Shown here: positions 19,032-20,274 of the stretch, in pieces
Layout: every line of letters starts with the position of its first letter
Numbering within the stretch: position 1 is the first letter of the stretch
From: a virus
Direction: 5' to 3' (one strand)
DNA: 20,274 nt
IMG/VR virus record: IMGVR_UViG_3300022707_001273
Location: 1-20,274 of that record
Notes under the pieces: model-generated
What the model was told of the DNA's origin: nothing
Seen by the model: only the letters and a program-made list of their open reading frames with translations
The model's database searches: none
Made by a program: the position numbers and the translations under genes

Positions 19032-20274
19032 ACTTGTCCTCTTGCTTCAACATCAATTGTGTCCTGCTGCCCTGCGTTGATGGCCTCAATCGTGACAACT
19101 GGACGTGGTAAATTCTGGATCGCGCTGATAAGCTGCTGACCCAATGACAGCCTGGTGTCCAATGGTTCACTAATATTGCGTTGTGTGATCCCACCGTCCT
19201 GGAACATCACACCACCACTGTGGGCAAACTTAACACCACCACCGGCCTGATTCAGATTGCTCAGTCCCTTCAACATGCCTGTACTGTTCTTATTCAACAC
19301 GGTAATCAATTCATCCCTTTCAGCAATGAACGTGTTGCCATCTTCGCCCCAATACTGTGTGCCCCCACCGCTATGAGGATCACCACCAACCATCATTGAG
19401 TTGGCCACACCACCACGACCCAATGACTTGATCGCGTTTCGTTGCTTGACCGCACTGGCTATTTGCACTAATCCAGTGGCACCTATAAGAACGGCACCAA
19501 TGGCCCCTGCAATAGGTCCTAACTGTGCGAACGCCTGCATGATGGACAATGCAGTGCTTGCAATTATCTGTGCGATATTGATGGCCAGTTGCTTGTCTGC
19601 AAACTTCTTTTCGATCTCTTTTTTCTTGTCAGCATTGTCACCGGCCTCTTGCAGTTCCAGTTGCTTTTGAGCAGACACAAAATTTCCCAGGGCACCCAGT
19701 ATTTTCTGAACATCCCTGACGTTCTGCTGATCCTTTGCGAACGATCTGGTCCTTGCATCGTCTTTGGTTTTCTCAATGGCCTTTTCATTCTTAGCAATTA
19801 TCAGCCGGCGTTGGTCTTCGGTCAATTGCTCATTGGCCAGGATCGTGGCCGTCCTTAGATTAAGGAACTCGATTTTGGCTGCCAGGTCTTCCTCGTCCTG
19901 TAAAATAGTCAGTTCAACGGCTAACAGGCGATTCTCTTGTTGGTCCAGGAACCTTTCCTCGTCTGCTGCCTTTTCTATTGCAGTTAGATTGTCCTGGTGT
20001 GTTTTCTCTAATTCCAACAACAGTGCATCTGCTGCCTCAGTGTTGCCGAACTTTTGCCGGATGGCCTCTGCCTCGCGTTTGGCCCTTTCGTTTTCAATGG
20101 CAATCCTCTTTTCCTCACCTTCCTCAAGGTTCCCAATCTCTGCATCAATCTGCGCCCTGGACAATTCAATTGCAATTTTGGTCGCTGCAATTGCCTCTTT
20201 GGTGCGCGCGCTGTTGATCTTGTTTTCCTCTGCCCTGGCCTCATCATTTAATGTGTTCAGTTCTCTTTGGATTG
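19028..20274 (-). CDS. Partial: tail tape-measure protein, C-terminal part (over 400 aa visible)
   Basis: The right window edge cuts this gene. The frame stays open past the TTG at 20164 with the preceding residues ...S-A-R-T-K-E-A-I-A-A-T-K-I-A-I-E-L, so that codon is not the true start. About 240 residues of charged coiled coil (R-A-K-R-E-A-E-A-I-R-Q-K-F-G-N, L-T-E-D-Q-R-R-L-I-I-A-K-N) lead into the tape-measure hallmark L-A-I-N-I-A-Q-I-I-A-S-T-A-L-S-I-M-Q-A-F and A-I-G-A-V-L-I-G-A-T-G-L-V-Q-I, followed by Gly-rich segments (G-G-G-V, H-S-G-G-V) and a Ser/Gln-containing end. Tape-measure proteins fix tail length and occupy the tail lumen; a long tail (sipho- or myo-like) is therefore expected. 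The TGA overlaps the next ATG. Confidence 0.85.
   Translation of the reverse strand, partial: IQRELNTLNDEARAEENKINSARTKEAIAATKIAIELSRAQIDAEIGNLEEGEEKRIAIENERAKREAEAIRQKFGNTEAADALLLELEKTHQDNLTAIEKAADEERFLDQQENRLLAVELTILQDEEDLAAKIEFLNLRTATILANEQLTEDQRRLIIAKNEKAIEKTKDDARTRSFAKDQQNVRDVQKILGALGNFVSAQKQLELQEAGDNADKKKEIEKKFADKQLAINIAQIIASTALSIMQAFAQLGPIAGAIGAVLIGATGLVQIASAVKQRNAIKSLGRGGVANSMMVGGDPHSGGGTQYWGEDGNTFIAERDELITVLNKNSTGMLKGLSNLNQAGGGVKFAHSGGVMFQDGGITQRNISEPLDTRLSLGQQLISAIQNLPRPVVTIEAINAGQQDTIDVEARGQV

Noticed and set aside
20162-20164. TTG as start of the tape-measure protein
   Set aside because: The frame remains open upstream to the window edge with coiled-coil-like sequence, so the gene is truncated by the window and not started here.
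1-20274. Apparent excess of GCCGG and CCTGG/CCAGG words across the window
   Set aside because: They seem frequent by eye but I could not count them against expectation, and many fall in codons for common residues.
1-20274. tRNA, CRISPR, IS element or integrase
   Set aside because: No cloverleaf, repeat-spacer array, transposase or recombinase motif was seen on either strand.

Overview
This window is a stretch of a tailed double-stranded DNA bacteriophage (or prophage), most likely infecting a member of the Bacteroidetes. The phage nature is clear from a ClpP-type head protease, a major-capsid-like protein, a portal, a connector-like protein, a tail fibre, a tape-measure C-terminus and an M15 endolysin with holin-like neighbours. 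The Bacteroidetes assignment is an inference. It rests on the resemblance of the head and connector genes to families common in Bacteroidetes phages, on A-rich translation starts with few Shine-Dalgarno sequences, and on TAnnTTTG promoter boxes. No tRNA, rRNA, CRISPR array, IS element, integrase or terminase was seen.

Nearly everything is on the minus strand, packed with TAATG and ATGA stop/start overlaps, so the reading order is from right to left. (1) 20274-18789: C-terminus of the tape-measure protein (cut by the window edge) and a small helix-turn-helix protein. (2) 18792-12781: a surface-sugar cassette. It holds a GT-A glycosyltransferase with a fused N-terminal module, a 66-aa coiled-coil protein, two left-handed beta-helix acyltransferases, two more GT-A-like transferases, a SAM methyltransferase and an asparagine-synthetase-like protein. 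The only plus-strand gene, a GT42/MptE-like protein, closes the cassette. (3) 12644-7396: head genes in the order protease-scaffold, capsid, 192-aa structural protein, 131-aa protein, portal and connector-like protein. An intrinsic terminator after the 192-aa gene probably sets stoichiometry. (4) 7430-2320: a 775-aa tail fibre and five accessory structural or unknown genes. (5) 2315-1310: lysis genes. (6) 1207-1: the start of a regulatory/early leftward block. It contains a small HTH regulator flanked by two identical 18-bp palindromes, three small genes and the first 29 codons of a probable recombination gene.

The main unexpected signals are these. A 40-residue module is shared (22 of 40 identical, no gaps) between the 131-aa head-region protein and the N-terminus of a glycosyltransferase, suggesting a docking tag that brings the enzyme to a virion or assembly component. 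Around it lies a sugar synthesis and modification cassette embedded in the late structural genes. Two exact copies of an 18-bp palindrome lie immediately upstream of the starts of the HTH gene and the next gene. One lone inverted gene has its own palindromic promoter region, apparently leaderless. The capsid protein has a signal-peptide-like N-terminus.
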